DNA from: Erysipelotrichaceae bacterium | GTDB taxonomy: Bacteria > Bacillota_I > Bacilli_A > Erysipelotrichales > Erysipelotrichaceae | Length of the DNA stretch: 43,626 bases | NCBI GenBank assembly: GCA_015058955.1 | Contig: SVBJ01000015.1 | Span: forward strand, 1 to 43,626 | Reading direction: 5' to 3' | Shown here: positions 34,416-42,633 of the stretch, one piece after another | Layout: each line of letters opens with the position of its first letter | How positions within the stretch are numbered: position 1 is the first letter of the stretch | Program-made: the position numbers and the translations under genes | Notes under the pieces: generated by a model | Told to the model about the DNA's origin: nothing | Database searches by the model: none | What the model saw: only the letters and a program-made list of their open reading frames with translations

Positions 34416-35336
34416 CTAATGTGAATGTATGAATTCCGCAATGTCCTTAATGACCGGAATATCAACATGCTGCTGAACACTGTATTCCTTGCTGGCCTTG
34501 GTAATGTCATTGTAAAGGCCCTTAACAAAGACATGGTTGAGATCTTCATACAGCTTATAACTAACATTATCCTTATCCTTGAGTATTGCCTTAAAGCCTT
34601 CAAAATCCTCCTCAGGCAGTACCTGGAAGTCCTTGCCGCCCTGCATGATCAGTACCGGCTTATCGCTTTCCAGCAGGTAATCAGCGGCTGTCTTACGGCC
34701 CATTTCCTGGAAATAGTAAAGACTGAGTCCGCCGGCAAACTTCTTCTTTCTGGCTTCCTGTTCTGACAGGTCATAAAGATTATCAAATCTCTTTCCGTAT
34801 ATCCTGCTTTCCAGTTCGACGATTTTCCTCATCAGGAAACCGCCTGACTGACTGGCCTGTTTCAGCTGTCTGACCACGATGTCTTCCAGTCTCTTCGGTG
34901 TACCAGCCATTAAGATCAGTCCCTTGAAATAATTGCACTCAGCATCAATACGCGGTGCCAGCATGGCTCCCATGCTGTGACCGATGATGAAAATGTGGTC
35001 TGCATCAATGCGGGGATCCTGTCTTAACAGTTCAGCGGCCTTAATGGCATCCTCAATGGTTTCTTCCTTAACGGTAGGGTGAACCTTAAGCATCTTTCTG
35101 GCATGGGCAAAGGTCCTCTTATCATATCTGATGGCCGCAATACCCTCTTCTGCCAGCCCTTCCGCAATGTCCTTGAACGGTCTTAACCGCATGACCTTTT
35201 CATCCATGTTGCTGGCGCCTGAACCATGCACCAGAACAACAGCCGGAACTTTCTTTTCAAGATCATCCGGAAGCGTAAGCATTCCATTCAAAGGGTATTC
35301 GCTGTCTTTCCCGACAATTATCTTCTCACTGATCAT
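34416..35336 (-). CDS. Alpha/beta hydrolase (dienelactone-hydrolase-like), 306 aa
   Basis: A cytoplasmic hydrolase of 306 residues. VHGSGASNMDE (36-46) is the oxyanion motif, GHSMGA holds nucleophile Ser121, the acid is probably in GGKDFQ and the histidine in EDLNHVF near the end. The insert between ~140 and 200 is a helical lid. The N-terminal strand (VGKDSEYPLNGML) places it with the BAAT/dienelactone-hydrolase-like esterases. Substrate unknown. It stands alone between terminators. Confidence 0.9.
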   Translation of the reverse strand: MISEKIIVGKDSEYPLNGMLTLPDDLEKKVPAVVLVHGSGASNMDEKVMRLRPFKDIAEGLAEEGIAAIRYDKRTFAHARKMLKVHPTVKEETIEDAIKAAELLRQDPRIDADHIFIIGHSMGAMLAPRIDAECNYFKGLILMAGTPKRLEDIVVRQLKQASQSGGFLMRKIVELESRIYGKRFDNLYDLSEQEARKKKFAGGLSLYYFQEMGRKTAADYLLESDKPVLIMQGGKDFQVLPEEDFEGFKAILKDKDNVSYKLYEDLNHVFVKGLYNDITKASKEYSVQQHVDIPVIKDIAEFIHSH

Positions 35337-35440
35337 AATCCACGCCTTCTTTCTGATTAAGCAGATTCATATCTATTGTGTATTATATCACAACGACAAA
35401 TCACTCTTTAAGTGATATTATTTAATCAGATAACAGGACT

Positions 35441-35803
35441 ATGGAAAAGCTTAAGGAAAACATACTGATTGGAATCATCATTGCCGGAGCAGTTGCCCTG
35501 TATTTCATCATGCCTTATTTGCTTGGCTTCATCGCCAATAACATTCACGGAACCAGAGGCCTTCTTTTACGGGCTGGAGCAGTTCTTATTTTCCTGTTTG
35601 CCTTCTTCTTAATGGGATACCGCGGGAAAATACTGCTGTATATCCTGGTACTGCTGTTATTCGTTGCCGGGGGAATCTGGCTGTATTTCAATTACCGCGG
35701 CATTGACACTTACATATCAGACCGCTACGGTCAGCTGGCCGCCACGGCAGTGTTTGCCGCCATCATTCTGCTTATCTGGCTTTTCGTCAAATACATGTTA
35801 TAA
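35441..35803 (+). CDS. Small membrane protein, 120 aa
   Basis: About four membrane segments fill the protein (VALYFIMPYLLGFIA, LIFLFAFFLMGY, ILLYILVLLLFVAGGIWLYF and TAVFAAIILLIWLFV), with a short polar loop between the last two. No motif is recognised. Only a weak AGGA precedes the ATG, but the downstream terminator and uninterrupted frame support a real gene. Confidence 0.6.
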   Translation: MEKLKENILIGIIIAGAVALYFIMPYLLGFIANNIHGTRGLLLRAGAVLIFLFAFFLMGYRGKILLYILVLLLFVAGGIWLYFNYRGIDTYISDRYGQLAATAVFAAIILLIWLFVKYML

Positions 35804-35807
35804 AAAT

Positions 35808-35842
35808 AATGCAGATCACATTATGTAATCTGCATTTTTATT
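35808..35842 (+). terminator. Intrinsic terminator
   Basis: AATGCAGAT (35808-35816) and ATCTGCATT (35828-35836) form a nine-base stem with an 11-base loop, followed by TTTTATTTT. Confidence 0.75.
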
Positions 35843-35904
35843 TTACTGTGACATCTTATACATTTATTTAATGTACACTGTTTTTCATGAATGCAGTATA
35901 TAAT

Positions 35905-35937
35905 ATAGGTTGAATATATCCTATTTTTTGATATAAT
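35905..35937 (+). promoter_or_regulatory. phd-doc promoter with possible operator
   Basis: A TATAAT (35932-35937) lies 22 bases before the Phd ATG. Upstream ATAGG (35905-35909) and CCTAT (35920-35924) form an imperfectly spaced dyad where an autoregulating Phd protein could bind. Confidence 0.4.
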
Positions 35938-35959
35938 ATTTATGCTTGGAGGTGTAAAT

Positions 35960-36202
35960 ATGTTAATTGATACCCGAAATATTATTTCCATGACTGAAGC
36001 AAATCAGAATTTTTCAAAGGTAGCCAGAATGGTTGATAAAAGCGGTTCAGCTGTTATCGTAAAAAATAATAAACCCCGTTATCTGATCATTACATTTACA
36101 GAAACAGATGATATGAAACTGGCTTCAGATGAAGATGTGGCCAGCATTTCCAGAAAACTTATTCAGCGAAACCGTAAAGCCTACGAGGAACTTGCTAAAT
36201 GA
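35960..36202 (+). CDS. Phd/YefM-family antitoxin
   Basis: An 80-residue antitoxin. ISMTEANQNFSKVARMVDKSGSAVIVKNNKPRYLI matches the Phd/YefM DNA-binding half, and a C-terminal helix (ISRKLIQRNRKAYEELAK) would cover the toxin's active site. It binds and represses its own promoter in known systems. The start at ATG 35960 is supported by TGGAGGTG; the earlier in-frame codon at 35942 lacks this spacing. The toxin gene overlaps its stop by four bases. Confidence 0.9.
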   Translation: MLIDTRNIISMTEANQNFSKVARMVDKSGSAVIVKNNKPRYLIITFTETDDMKLASDEDVASISRKLIQRNRKAYEELAK

Positions 36203-36582
36203 TCGTTCTTTCTAAGGAACAGGTAATCCTTTTACATGAGGAATTAATCATCGAAACAGGAGGAAGTCCCGGTCTTAAGGATGAAGGGATGCTTGAATCT
36301 GCCTTAGCAGCGCCGTTTCAGACATTTGATGGGCAGGAATTGTTCCCTTCCATATATCAGAAGGCTGCCAGACTTGGTTACGGATTAGCCAGTAATCATG
36401 CGTTTATAGATGGTAACAAGAGAATCGGTGCTCATGTCATGCTTGTTTTTCTTGCTCTGAATGGGATCGGGCTTGAATATGAACAGGATGAACTCAGTGA
36501 TTTATTTATTAAAATTGCTGAAGGATCCTCAGGATATCCCGAAACTCTTTTATGGGTGATACAACATATCGACCTTGACTAA
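36199..36582 (+). CDS. Doc/Fic-family toxin
   Basis: A 127-residue Doc-type protein. The motif HAFIDGNKRIGAHV is the Fic/Doc active-site sequence (HxFxDxNKR form); Doc phosphorylates elongation factor Tu in the P1 system. N-terminal VILLHEELI-ETGG and DEGMLESALAAPFQTF are typical. It overlaps the Phd stop by four bases, so the pair is a complete type II toxin-antitoxin module. A strong terminator follows. Confidence 0.92.
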   Translation: MIVLSKEQVILLHEELIIETGGSPGLKDEGMLESALAAPFQTFDGQELFPSIYQKAARLGYGLASNHAFIDGNKRIGAHVMLVFLALNGIGLEYEQDELSDLFIKIAEGSSGYPETLLWVIQHIDLD

Positions 36583-36593
36583 CACTAAAACAC

Positions 36594-36627
36594 AAAACAC
36601 GTGAAGTATCATACTCCACGTGTTTTT
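36594..36627. terminator. Bidirectional terminator between phd-doc and the chromate transporters
   Basis: AAAACACGTG (36594-36603) and CACGTGTTTT (36617-36626) pair, and the interior can extend the stem. It ends the phd-doc operon and the convergent chromate-transporter operon. Confidence 0.85.
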
Positions 36628-36648
36628 CTGTAATGAATAACCTTCGTT

Positions 36649-37212
36649 CTACAGTTTCAGAAATCCTCGTATGATCAGATTGAACAGTCCGCCCGCCAGC
36701 ATGACAAACAATGGATTAGGCTTGTATTTCCTTATTATCACAAAGGCGGCAATTCCCATGGCCAGTATCAGGAAATCGGTGTTTTCCAGGGAAATGACCT
36801 TTCCCGGGAAGAAGGAATTGAGTAAAATGGACAGACAGGTTGACATGATCAGGGCAACCGTCATGCATTTCAGCGTATAGATTGCTTCATTGATAACCTT
36901 GATGTCTCTGTACTTACGGTAAACATAAATAAGAATGATTGTGGTAATGGCCGGGACAACAATGCAGCCCAGTGATGCCGCAATGGCTCCCGGAATACCG
37001 GCCAGTCTCATGCCGACAAAGGATGCGCTGTTGATGATGATCGGACCAGGTGTGATTTCATCAATGGCAACCAGATCAGAAAACTCCGTAATGCTCATCC
37101 ACTGATTTACGTATACCACTTCCCTTTCCACGATTGGAATGGCTGCATAAGCCCCGCCAAAGCACATGGCCCCTATCTTGATGAAGGTAAGGAAAATCGT
37201 TAACAGATTCAT
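36649..37212 (-). CDS. Chromate-transporter (CHR) family half-protein, second copy
   Basis: A 187-residue single-CHR-domain protein with about five or six membrane segments. The family motif is MCFGGAYAAIPIV at the start and DEITPGPIIINSASFVG later. Short CHR proteins act as pairs and export chromate or a related anion, or sulfate in some cases. The ATG at 37212 follows AAGGGAC and overlaps the previous stop by four bases; the longer reading from 37269 is inside its neighbour and rejected. Partner of the gene upstream. Confidence 0.9.
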   Translation of the reverse strand: MNLLTIFLTFIKIGAMCFGGAYAAIPIVEREVVYVNQWMSITEFSDLVAIDEITPGPIIINSASFVGMRLAGIPGAIAASLGCIVVPAITTIILIYVYRKYRDIKVINEAIYTLKCMTVALIMSTCLSILLNSFFPGKVISLENTDFLILAMGIAAFVIIRKYKPNPLFVMLAGGLFNLIIRGFLKL

Positions 37213-37772
37213 TGTCCCTTCACCATCCTTCCCGTGATCACTGTCTTGATGACAGCTGTGATAATGCACCCGATGATCAGGTAAGCCATGGAAATATCGG
37301 TAAATCTGATGAAGGCAAAGGCAACTACCATGATGATGTACGGATAAATGCTCTTCCTCTTGGTTACCGTGGTAAACATGCCGATTATTATGTCAATCAA
37401 CATGGCCACGACACCGGCCTGCATGCCGCTCATGAAAAGACGCACGTACTTGTTGGTGACTATGTTCTGATAGAAATAGGTAACAATTACCATGATGACG
37501 ATCGGCGGTATTATTACACCGATCACTGCCGCCAGGGCTCCCAAAGGTCCTGCCAGCTGATAACCCACGACTAAAGAACAGTTCACGGCAATCGGTCCGG
37601 GAGGACTCTGCGCCATGGCCACGTAATCATTCATCTCATCATCGGTAAACCAGTGATGCTTCTCTACCAGGATATTTCTCAGAACCGCTACAATGGCATA
37701 ACCGGAATTGGCAGTAATGCTGGTACTGAAAGTAATGGTAAATATCGTAAAGGCTTTTTTAAGCTTATCCAT
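37209..37772 (-). CDS. Chromate-transporter (CHR) family half-protein, first copy
   Basis: A 187-residue CHR-domain protein with NSGYAIVAVLRNILVE and the AQSPPGPIAVNCSLVVG motif. Like its partner it has about six hydrophobic segments. Paired short CHR proteins of opposite topology form the functional unit in Bacilli. Its stop overlaps the ATG of the second copy. It begins 21 bases after the membrane-protein gene at 37794-38429, so all three are probably one operon. Confidence 0.9.
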   Translation of the reverse strand: MDKLKKAFTIFTITFSTSITANSGYAIVAVLRNILVEKHHWFTDDEMNDYVAMAQSPPGPIAVNCSLVVGYQLAGPLGALAAVIGVIIPPIVIMVIVTYFYQNIVTNKYVRLFMSGMQAGVVAMLIDIIIGMFTTVTKRKSIYPYIIMVVAFAFIRFTDISMAYLIIGCIITAVIKTVITGRMVKGQ

Positions 37773-37793
37773 ATGTTATGAAACCCTTTTATA

Positions 37794-38429
37794 TTATATA
37801 ACTCCCAATGGAATAAGGGTAACCAGCAGAATCGCTACTGCACCCCAGATAAGGCCCAGAAAGCGTATCTGGTTTTTCTTTTCCCAAAACGGCACAAAAT
37901 TGCAGGCCAGGAAAAACGGAATGTAGGTCGTCACAAATACCGGCAATACTCCCCACCACCTGTATACCCACATGAAGGAATGATTGGAAGTACCAGCCAG
38001 GAAGGATTCCACCAGAGCAAACAGAGCCGCCATGCTTAAGGCACCGTAGAGTTTCTGCTTATTGGTAGGATTTTCCGGCAGCATCTTATAGGAAATGATG
38101 CCTGCCAGTGAGAACATCATTGACAGTTCCCAGCAGACTCCTATTAACAGAATGAAGGTTGTCGAAGCATTACTGACAGACCATAACGGATACCCAAAGA
38201 AATGTGCGATTATCGCATTGCCTATCTCATAAAGCCAGTGAACCCCATACAGGGAAAAACCGGCAATGATTGCCTTATATTCCTTATTCTTAACCTCGCT
38301 CCAGTAAACATAGAATACAACTGCCAGAATGAAAATGAACGTCCAGTTGAAGTTTTCCGTACTGCGGACAACAATGGATTTTACCAGTTCCTTTATTTCG
38401 TCAGAACCGTCTCCCCAGAATACAAACAT
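37794..38429 (-). CDS. Multi-pass membrane protein, unknown
   Basis: A 211-residue protein with about six membrane segments (for example FIFILAVVFYVYW, IILLIGV-like, and IWGAVAILLVTLIPL). A His-rich Trp segment (LYGVHWLYEIGNAIIAHFFGY) might bind metal or cofactor. No family is recognised. It lies upstream of the two CHR transporters with AAGGATAATGTTATG around its start, so it may be part of that export system. Confidence 0.7.
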   Translation of the reverse strand: MFVFWGDGSDEIKELVKSIVVRSTENFNWTFIFILAVVFYVYWSEVKNKEYKAIIAGFSLYGVHWLYEIGNAIIAHFFGYPLWSVSNASTTFILLIGVCWELSMMFSLAGIISYKMLPENPTNKQKLYGALSMAALFALVESFLAGTSNHSFMWVYRWWGVLPVFVTTYIPFFLACNFVPFWEKKNQIRFLGLIWGAVAILLVTLIPLGVI

Positions 38430-38487
38430 AACATTATCCTTTCTATTTATCTGAAATAATTATACATTTACCCCACTTCAAAGTCAC

Positions 38488-38688
38488 TTACTCGATAAGA
38501 CCGTACTCCCTGTACTTATCAAGCATCATCTTCAGCATCATGCGGTTGCCGAAATACTGACGGTAAGTCGCACTTTTTTCCTTACCTTCAGCTTTCAGTA
38601 CTTCCATCTGCTGTTTTTCGTATGCAGCCTGCTGCCGGATGCTTTCCAGCATCTTTTCAAATGCCTCCAGTCTGTCCATATTATTCAT
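38488..38688 (-). CDS. Small conserved helical protein, 66 aa
   Basis: A highly charged helical protein (LEAFEKMLESIRQQAAYEKQQMEVLKAEG) ending in RYQYFGN-like and LKMMLDKYREYGLIE. It has no hydrophobic segment and looks like a coiled-coil. Small proteins with this end pattern recur in Firmicutes without function. GGGAG precedes the ATG; spacing is tight, and ATG 38679 is an alternative. Upstream of a MerR gene, divergent to it. Confidence 0.65.
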   Translation of the reverse strand: MNNMDRLEAFEKMLESIRQQAAYEKQQMEVLKAEGKEKSATYRQYFGNRMMLKMMLDKYREYGLIE

Positions 38689-38771
38689 TTCTCCCTTTTA
38701 TATATATGATACTGGAAAAACAGACCCCTGTCATTCATTCGCATATTTTTCACGTTCTCCATTGAAACCAT

Positions 38772-38801
38772 TTGACTGCACGTTACGTGCAGTTTCACGA
38801 T
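38772..38801 (+). promoter_or_regulatory. MerR-type promoter with a perfect dyad
   Basis: TTGACT (38772-38777) is followed by CTGCACGTTACGTGCAG (38776-38792), a perfect dyad of eight bases either side of one base. The likely -10, CACGAT at 38796-38801, is 18 bases from the -35. A dyad across the spacer is the classic arrangement of MerR-controlled promoters. The -10 is weak, as expected for an activated promoter. Confidence 0.6.
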
Positions 38802-38818
38802 GAAGGAGGTAGAAGAAC

Positions 38819-39223
38819 ATGAATGGTTACAAAACACTCAGAGAGGTATGTGAAATGCTGAATCTGTCCAGAAGAGTCATCCAGGGATACGAAAAGATCG
38901 ACCTTGTTAAGCCAACTGCCCGCAACAAATACGGTCATCTGCTTTATGACGATCAGGCTATCAGCAGGATCACCGGTATCCGGTTCTGTCAGAAACTGGG
39001 GCTCAGTCTGAAAGACATCCTGCAGCTGACACAGCTGGACAGATCCGCAGTATGCGAGATCCTTGAGGATCACCTGATTGACCTGGAAATTGAACAGGAT
39101 AAGCTGGACTACCTGATAAGAAAGACAGACGAAATAATTGACGCTGTCGGCAGCAGTGATAATGATCTGCTGGAAGTTATCTACCAGACAATAAAGGAGG
39201 ACAGGAAAACATGTCAAGAATAA
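38819..39223 (+). CDS. MerR-family transcriptional regulator
   Basis: A 134-residue MerR protein. The N-terminal wHTH (YKTLREVCEMLNLSRRVIQGYE) and LYDDQAISRITGIRFCQKLGLSLKDILQLTQ segment are typical, and the C-terminal helix would be the dimer coiled-coil. There is no evident metal-binding cysteine set in the effector end. It presumably binds the dyad just upstream, in its own promoter, and the following lipoprotein gene overlaps it by 13 bases, so the effector may relate to that protein. AAGGAGG precedes the ATG. Confidence 0.9.
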   Translation: MNGYKTLREVCEMLNLSRRVIQGYEKIDLVKPTARNKYGHLLYDDQAISRITGIRFCQKLGLSLKDILQLTQLDRSAVCEILEDHLIDLEIEQDKLDYLIRKTDEIIDAVGSSDNDLLEVIYQTIKEDRKTCQE

Positions 39224-40047
39224 TCAAAATAATACTGGCAGTCATGCTGTTAATGACTGGCTCAGCCTGCTCTAAAGGCAGCAGTAAAACAGAGGAAACA
39301 CTGAAAACCGTTCCGTCAGGATTCTATAGGAAATACGAAAAAGCCGAATTCAGCAAGTTCAACTCATATGCGTCTGAAAACGGCTTAGGAGGTACCAGGA
39401 TCTGGGTCGAAGGATCCTATGATGAAGTAAACATCATCGATTCCGACGGCTTTCACATCATGCATTCAACACTGACAGATGACAAAGGAAACAGATGGCT
39501 GCTGGTTCTGGACATTGAAGAAGCCAACTCAAAAGAAACCTTTGAAAATCTCATAAATCACCGTATTCTGGTCATCGGGACCTATGACGGCTACAGCGAC
39601 GTATTTGACATGCCAACGATCTTTCTGAATTCCATCTATGACCGAAATACCGGTAATATCACCTCTTCCGTAGCCTACTCTTCCATGAGTGAGGACCAAC
39701 AGCCGGAAAACAACGTTACCCCGCCGGAAGACAAGCAGCCGGAACCTGAACCTGAGCCTGATCCGGAACCGGTTAAGGAAGAAACAGGCAGCATCAGGCC
39801 GGAGATTAAGGAAGCCATTGATGCCTATGAATCATTCATCGATGAATACATAGCCTTCATGAAAACCTATGCTGAGTCAGACAATTCTCTGGCCCTTTTG
39901 GCAGATTACGTTAAGTTCATGGCAAAGCTTGAGGAATATGAAACCAAGATGGACAAACTTGAAAAAGAACTTACCCATGAGGAAGATATCTACTTCCTGG
40001 AAGTGGTCAACCGCTGCAATGTTAAAATGCTGGAGTCACTGCAGTGA
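39211..40047 (+). CDS. DUF6591-like lipoprotein
   Basis: A 278-residue lipoprotein. The signal peptide (IIKIILAVMLLMTGSAC) ends at lipobox GSAC with Cys20. The N-terminal half is a beta-rich domain (KYEKAEFSKFNSYASENGL...TRIWVEGSYDE), followed by a Pro/Glu-rich linker (residues ~170-195, repeated PEPEPDPEP) and a helical C-terminal DUF6591 domain (IRPEIKEAIDAYESFIDEYIAFMK). The linker would span the cell wall. Function unknown. It overlaps the MerR gene by 13 bases with a strong AAGGAGG site inside that gene. Confidence 0.8.
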   Translation: MSRIIKIILAVMLLMTGSACSKGSSKTEETLKTVPSGFYRKYEKAEFSKFNSYASENGLGGTRIWVEGSYDEVNIIDSDGFHIMHSTLTDDKGNRWLLVLDIEEANSKETFENLINHRILVIGTYDGYSDVFDMPTIFLNSIYDRNTGNITSSVAYSSMSEDQQPENNVTPPEDKQPEPEPEPDPEPVKEETGSIRPEIKEAIDAYESFIDEYIAFMKTYAESDNSLALLADYVKFMAKLEEYETKMDKLEKELTHEEDIYFLEVVNRCNVKMLESLQ

Positions 40048-40053
40048 ACGATA

Positions 40054-40085
40054 AAGGGAACACTTATTGAAAATGTTCCCTTATT
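40054..40085 (+). terminator. Intrinsic terminator of the MerR-lipoprotein operon
   Basis: AAGGGAACA (40054-40062) and TGTTCCCTT (40074-40082) form a nine-base stem, followed by ATTTC on the plus strand. Confidence 0.7.
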
Positions 40086-40089
40086 TCAG

Positions 40090-40362
40090 TTAATAATTTT
40101 TCTGATTCACTCTTTCCTTCCATTTCTTTCGGAAAGCCAGTATGCAGATAACCAGAACAAATGCGGCGATTGCCCATGCTACCAGGCTTTTCTGCTCGAT
40201 TGCGATGCTTATGATGACATACAGTAATCCGCCGTAAAACCCTATTATTACAGTAAACAGAATGATACGCAGTACCAAAGGGACCTTCCGGCTCAGTGAC
40301 GCTTCTAGCGAACCTTCCAGAAGCAGTTCAAACATGAAATCAAGCAGCATATCAAGTATCAT
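40090..40362 (-). CDS. Small membrane protein, 90 aa
   Basis: Two membrane segments (LVLRIILFTVIIGFYGGLLYVIISIA and LVAWAIAAFVLVICILAF) with an amphipathic N-terminal helix and a basic C-terminus. Not recognised. Its ATG at 40362 overlaps the stop of a 43-codon ORF (40352-40483) by 11 bases, so the two are coupled. Confidence 0.65.
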   Translation of the reverse strand: MILDMLLDFMFELLLEGSLEASLSRKVPLVLRIILFTVIIGFYGGLLYVIISIAIEQKSLVAWAIAAFVLVICILAFRKKWKERVNQKNY

Positions 40363-40483
40363 ACCGTTTTAGTCTCTGTTTCCCTTTACTGTAAAAACCA
40401 AAAACTTCTTTCCCAGTCTTTTCAGGATCAAATTGATCGTAAAGATCCTTTTCATCATGTATTAACAGTCTGATTTCATTCAT
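40352..40483 (-). CDS. Short ORF, 43 aa, upstream of the small membrane protein
   Basis: A 43-codon ORF, too short for common gene tracks. It reads from ATG 40483 (MNEIRLLIHDEKDLYDQFDPEKTGKEV...) and ends KRYDT. The charged, Asp/Tyr-rich sequence, with a DEKDLYDQFDP motif that recurs in small Firmicutes proteins upstream of membrane proteins, looks coding. It ends inside the next gene. Only a weak ACTGAAG precedes it, so expression is uncertain. Confidence 0.5.
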   Translation of the reverse strand: MNEIRLLIHDEKDLYDQFDPEKTGKEVFGFYSKGKQRLKRYDT

Positions 40484-40616
40484 TTTATATAACTTCAGTC
40501 TGTGGGTTTGTGTTGTTTTATACATTTATTTTATCATTCTTTCACATACTGCTCTATATAAAACACCTGTCAGTCATGTAAAGGGACGGATAATATCTGC
40601 CTGGCCTGAATATTAC

Positions 40617-41864
40617 CTAAAGATAACGGCTTTCCAACCACCTGTCTACATAATTGAAACAGGAGTTGACAGTGTCTCCATATTCTTTTTTATCAGCCGT
40701 AAAATTATGACTGGCCCCTTCAACAAAAGCTACTGTCTTATCCCGACAGTTTACTGCCTGACGCCAGATGTGCTCTGCAGCAATGTATTCATATCCGCCT
40801 GTTAAGCCCATAAGCAACATTGGACAGGTAATATAAGTGCTGTTACCCACTGTTACACAGTAACTGCTGGTCCAGTCAACTCCATAAAGAGTTGTTTCGT
40901 CATAATGGAAATCAGGAGTTGCCCTGACAGCGCTGGATTTCAGGAAGTTTCTGACAGTTGTCTGTAATGCTCCCATTCTCAGATTGCATGTAGCATTGAG
41001 AGGTTTTCGCGGATCTCTGACACAGTGTACGATTTCCTCAGTAACACTATCATCCTGATGTATCAGATTCCACGCTTTCTCCGTATGGCTGAAATACCTG
41101 ATCAACTGCGGAAATACCTTGTTGCAGAAAGCCATCTGTTCTCCACCTGGTATCAGCATCGGTTCATCATCAAGGAATAAGCCAGTGCCTTTTTCAATCT
41201 CTCTGACTCTTGACTGAGCATAGTCAATAAGTCTGTTCATTCTCTTTCCCTGTTCAGATACATAATGTTTTATGAAATCCTCACTGTAGTGATAGTTTCC
41301 GTTTTCATCAAATCCATTGGCAGGATTCAGCCAATCAAGGTCCGGATCAAGTCTGACACCATTTTCCTCGCTTATTACGGCAGGATCCATCGACAGCAGA
41401 GTCATTACCCCATTGCCGAAATTGGCATCTATCAGCATAACACCGTCAGCCGGAATGAACTCCTCCATTTCATCCAGATTTATTACGTGTCTGCCCTGTT
41501 GGAAGAAACTGCTGCCTTTTTCAGCAATAGCCTGATATCCGCTCATTAAAGTGGCCCCTCCAGAATGACCAAACAGCACGACTTTTTTTACTCCCGGATA
41601 TTCTTTGGCATACTTCACGATCTGCAGCAGATCAAGGAATCTATCGTCCAAAGTTTCCGCTGCATTTCTGATATGAGCAGTAAAACAGAGATAACCTCTT
41701 TCAGCTAAGGCCAGTGCCTGCGGTGTCTCAAAATAATCAGCACCTGAATGCATCAGTATAACTGCCACATGGCTTTTTTCATCAGGCTGTACCGGTGCAT
41801 ATAACATGCATGGTACTCTGTTAACTTTTTTATATATTCTTGTTATCTCATATCTTCTGCTCAT
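40617..41864 (-). CDS. Alpha/beta hydrolase, 415 aa
   Basis: A large alpha/beta hydrolase. LMHSGADYFETP is the oxyanion segment and GHSGGA carries nucleophile Ser101. A ~200-residue insert follows before the C-terminal VEGASHNF histidine region; the acid residue is not certain. There is no signal peptide. Its ATG overlaps the SDR's stop by four bases (41861-41864), so it is translated with the divergent SDR upstream. Substrate unknown. Confidence 0.8.
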   Translation of the reverse strand: MSRRYEITRIYKKVNRVPCMLYAPVQPDEKSHVAVILMHSGADYFETPQALALAERGYLCFTAHIRNAAETLDDRFLDLLQIVKYAKEYPGVKKVVLFGHSGGATLMSGYQAIAEKGSSFFQQGRHVINLDEMEEFIPADGVMLIDANFGNGVMTLLSMDPAVISEENGVRLDPDLDWLNPANGFDENGNYHYSEDFIKHYVSEQGKRMNRLIDYAQSRVREIEKGTGLFLDDEPMLIPGGEQMAFCNKVFPQLIRYFSHTEKAWNLIHQDDSVTEEIVHCVRDPRKPLNATCNLRMGALQTTVRNFLKSSAVRATPDFHYDETTLYGVDWTSSYCVTVGNSTYITCPMLLMGLTGGYEYIAAEHIWRQAVNCRDKTVAFVEGASHNFTADKKEYGDTVNSCFNYVDRWLESRYL

Positions 41865-42598
41865 GATCTTAACCCCATGCCTCCATTCAGTTTTATTATT
41901 TCTCCGGTAATGAATCCCGCTTCTTCACTGACCAGATATTCTACTGCTGCCGCAAAGTCATTTTCATTTCCCAGTCTGCCTAAAGGGATATCATTCAGCA
42001 TTGTCACACTGTCAAGCCCCTCACCATTATGGTCCTGAATGAAACCGCTGATGCAGACACCATTAACGGTTATGCTTTCTTCTGCCAGTGTTTCAGCCAG
42101 ATTGAGTATCAACGAATTAACGGCTCCTTTGACTATGGAATCCATCAGGTTTTCCTTCCGGTATCCGGTAAAAGAACCAATGGTGGTGAATAATATTATT
42201 CTCGGTGCCCTGCTGGTTTTTAAATAAGGAAGCATCAACTGTACTGTCCTGACTATGTTTGTTACCTGTCTGTCAAACAGTTCATTCAGCTTTTCCGGAT
42301 CAATTTCCTCAAACAGAACCGGTTTTTCCAATATTCCTGTTTTACTAATGAATACATCAATGGAACCAAATTCATCATGAATTTCCTTAAGCGTTTCTTC
42401 CATTGTTTTTTCATTTCCGTATGCCTCACATCTGCCGGGACAGTTTTCGCTGTACTTTACTATCTGCTGGCATTTTTCCGGAAAATGGGAAAGCAACGCA
42501 ACGTTCATTCCCTGTTCAAGAAGCTCATAAACTGTTTTTATTGCCATGTTACCGGTTCCTCCGGCTATGACACATGTTCTTCCTTTTAAAGTCAGCAT
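41861..42598 (-). CDS. Divergent SDR lacking key residues
   Basis: A 245-residue protein with SDR fold and C-terminal ITGEIIKLNGG. But all three signatures are altered: TGxxxGxG is AGGTGNMA (12-19; the last two glycines are Asn and Ala), NNAG is SKTG (85-88), and the YxxxK tyrosine is Asp153 before Lys157; Ser142 remains. It may not reduce a substrate with NAD(P)H in the usual way. Translated with the alpha/beta hydrolase through a four-base overlap. AGAGGA precedes the start. Confidence 0.8.
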   Translation of the reverse strand: MLTLKGRTCVIAGGTGNMAIKTVYELLEQGMNVALLSHFPEKCQQIVKYSENCPGRCEAYGNEKTMEETLKEIHDEFGSIDVFISKTGILEKPVLFEEIDPEKLNELFDRQVTNIVRTVQLMLPYLKTSRAPRIILFTTIGSFTGYRKENLMDSIVKGAVNSLILNLAETLAEESITVNGVCISGFIQDHNGEGLDSVTMLNDIPLGRLGNENDFAAAVEYLVSEEAGFITGEIIKLNGGMGLRS

Positions 42599-42633
42599 AT
42601 TGTTTTCCTCTTCTTCCTAACTGATTTTAGCTC

